From the NCBI GenBank assembly GCA_003640335.1, contig RBKG01000066.1, positions 1-7,075 on the forward strand: 7,075 nucleotides of DNA, in the 5' to 3' direction. Of the stretch, positions 6,899 through 7,075 are shown one piece after another (the first letter of the stretch is position 1; the number at the start of each line of letters is the position of its first letter). This DNA comes from Porphyromonas sp. (GTDB taxonomy: Bacteria; Bacteroidota; Bacteroidia; Bacteroidales; Porphyromonadaceae). The translations under genes and the position numbers were made by a program. The notes under the pieces were generated by a model. That model made no database searches, had not been told where the DNA came from, and saw nothing but the letters and a program-made list of their open reading frames with translations.

Positions 6899-7075
6899 AT
6901 GGATGCTATCGGTTATGCAGGTATAGCTCAAGCTGGTTTAAGCATCTTCAGTAGCCTTAATGGTATTAAAGATACCAAGCATCAAGCTGAAGCTATGCTC
7001 AAACAGGCTGCACGTAACCGCGAAGTAAGTACGCAGAATACTGCGCGTCTGCTTCAGGGACGTGTAGCTGAGCTT
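6899..7075 (+). CDS. Internal virion protein, T7 gp14-like, 3'-partial
   Basis: Only the first 59 codons are present, running off the window end. The N-terminus (GYAGIAQAGLSIFSSLNG, residues 5-22) is small and hydrophobic, followed by a charged helical stretch rich in Ala, Gln and Arg (HQAEAMLKQAARNREVSTQNTARLLQGRVAEL, 28-59). This resembles T7 gp14, which starts with an apolar Ala/Gly/Ile segment and continues with NAQAKMIAAQTAAGRRQAMEIMRQTN. By family knowledge gp14 is an inner-core protein ejected into the host envelope at infection. Its place directly after tail tubular B suits an internal virion protein, although in T7 gene 13 comes first. Being so short a fragment, the family assignment is moderate. 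Confidence 0.72.
   Translation, partial: MDAIGYAGIAQAGLSIFSSLNGIKDTKHQAEAMLKQAARNREVSTQNTARLLQGRVAEL

Overview
The window is a late structural module of a lytic T7-like podovirus (short-tailed, tailed-phage lineage; Autographiviridae-like in layout), not bacterial chromosome. All genes lie on the + strand, tightly packed, in the order of the T7 class III region: portal (gp8-like, N-terminus outside the window), scaffold (gp9-like), major capsid protein (gp10A-like), an extra collagen-like fibre gene, tail tubular protein A (gp11-like), tail tubular protein B (gp12-like), and the first 59 codons of a gp14-like internal virion protein. The assignments rest on reading the translated proteins against remembered T7-family motifs, on protein lengths and on gene order. 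No search was run, and the host cannot be named.

Layout: 1-1167 portal C-terminal part; 1167-2006 scaffold, overlapping by one base; 2025-3035 capsid with the best Shine-Dalgarno of the window; 3035-3589 collagen-like putative head fibre, overlapping the capsid stop by one base; 3590-3655 an intergenic control region with a hairpin at the place where T7 has its terminator Tphi; 3656-4225 tail tubular A; 4228-6870 tail tubular B; 6871-6898 a short control region; 6899-7075 internal virion protein, cut by the window end. There is no gene-free stretch longer than 66 bases, and I saw no tRNA, CRISPR, insertion sequence or defence gene.

How they work together: scaffold and portal nucleate the procapsid, the capsid protein builds the shell around the scaffold, DNA enters through the portal, and tubular proteins A and B form the adaptor and nozzle below the portal. 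The gp14-like protein belongs to the inner core that is ejected with the DNA. The collagen-like protein sits where T7 encodes its minor capsid form 10B and is most simply a fibre or decoration on the head.

The most unusual signals are not genes. Hand scanning found no GATC, no GGCC and no CCGG anywhere in 7,075 bases, while GTAC is about three-fold in excess. In every Asp codon I checked that is followed by a C, GAC is used instead of GAT. This looks like strong selection against restriction sites. Also notable are a duplicated intergenic cassette before the tail A and internal-protein genes, a hairpin that hides a Shine-Dalgarno, and a scaffold that is about 21% glutamine. I see no undescribed enzymatic or defence system.
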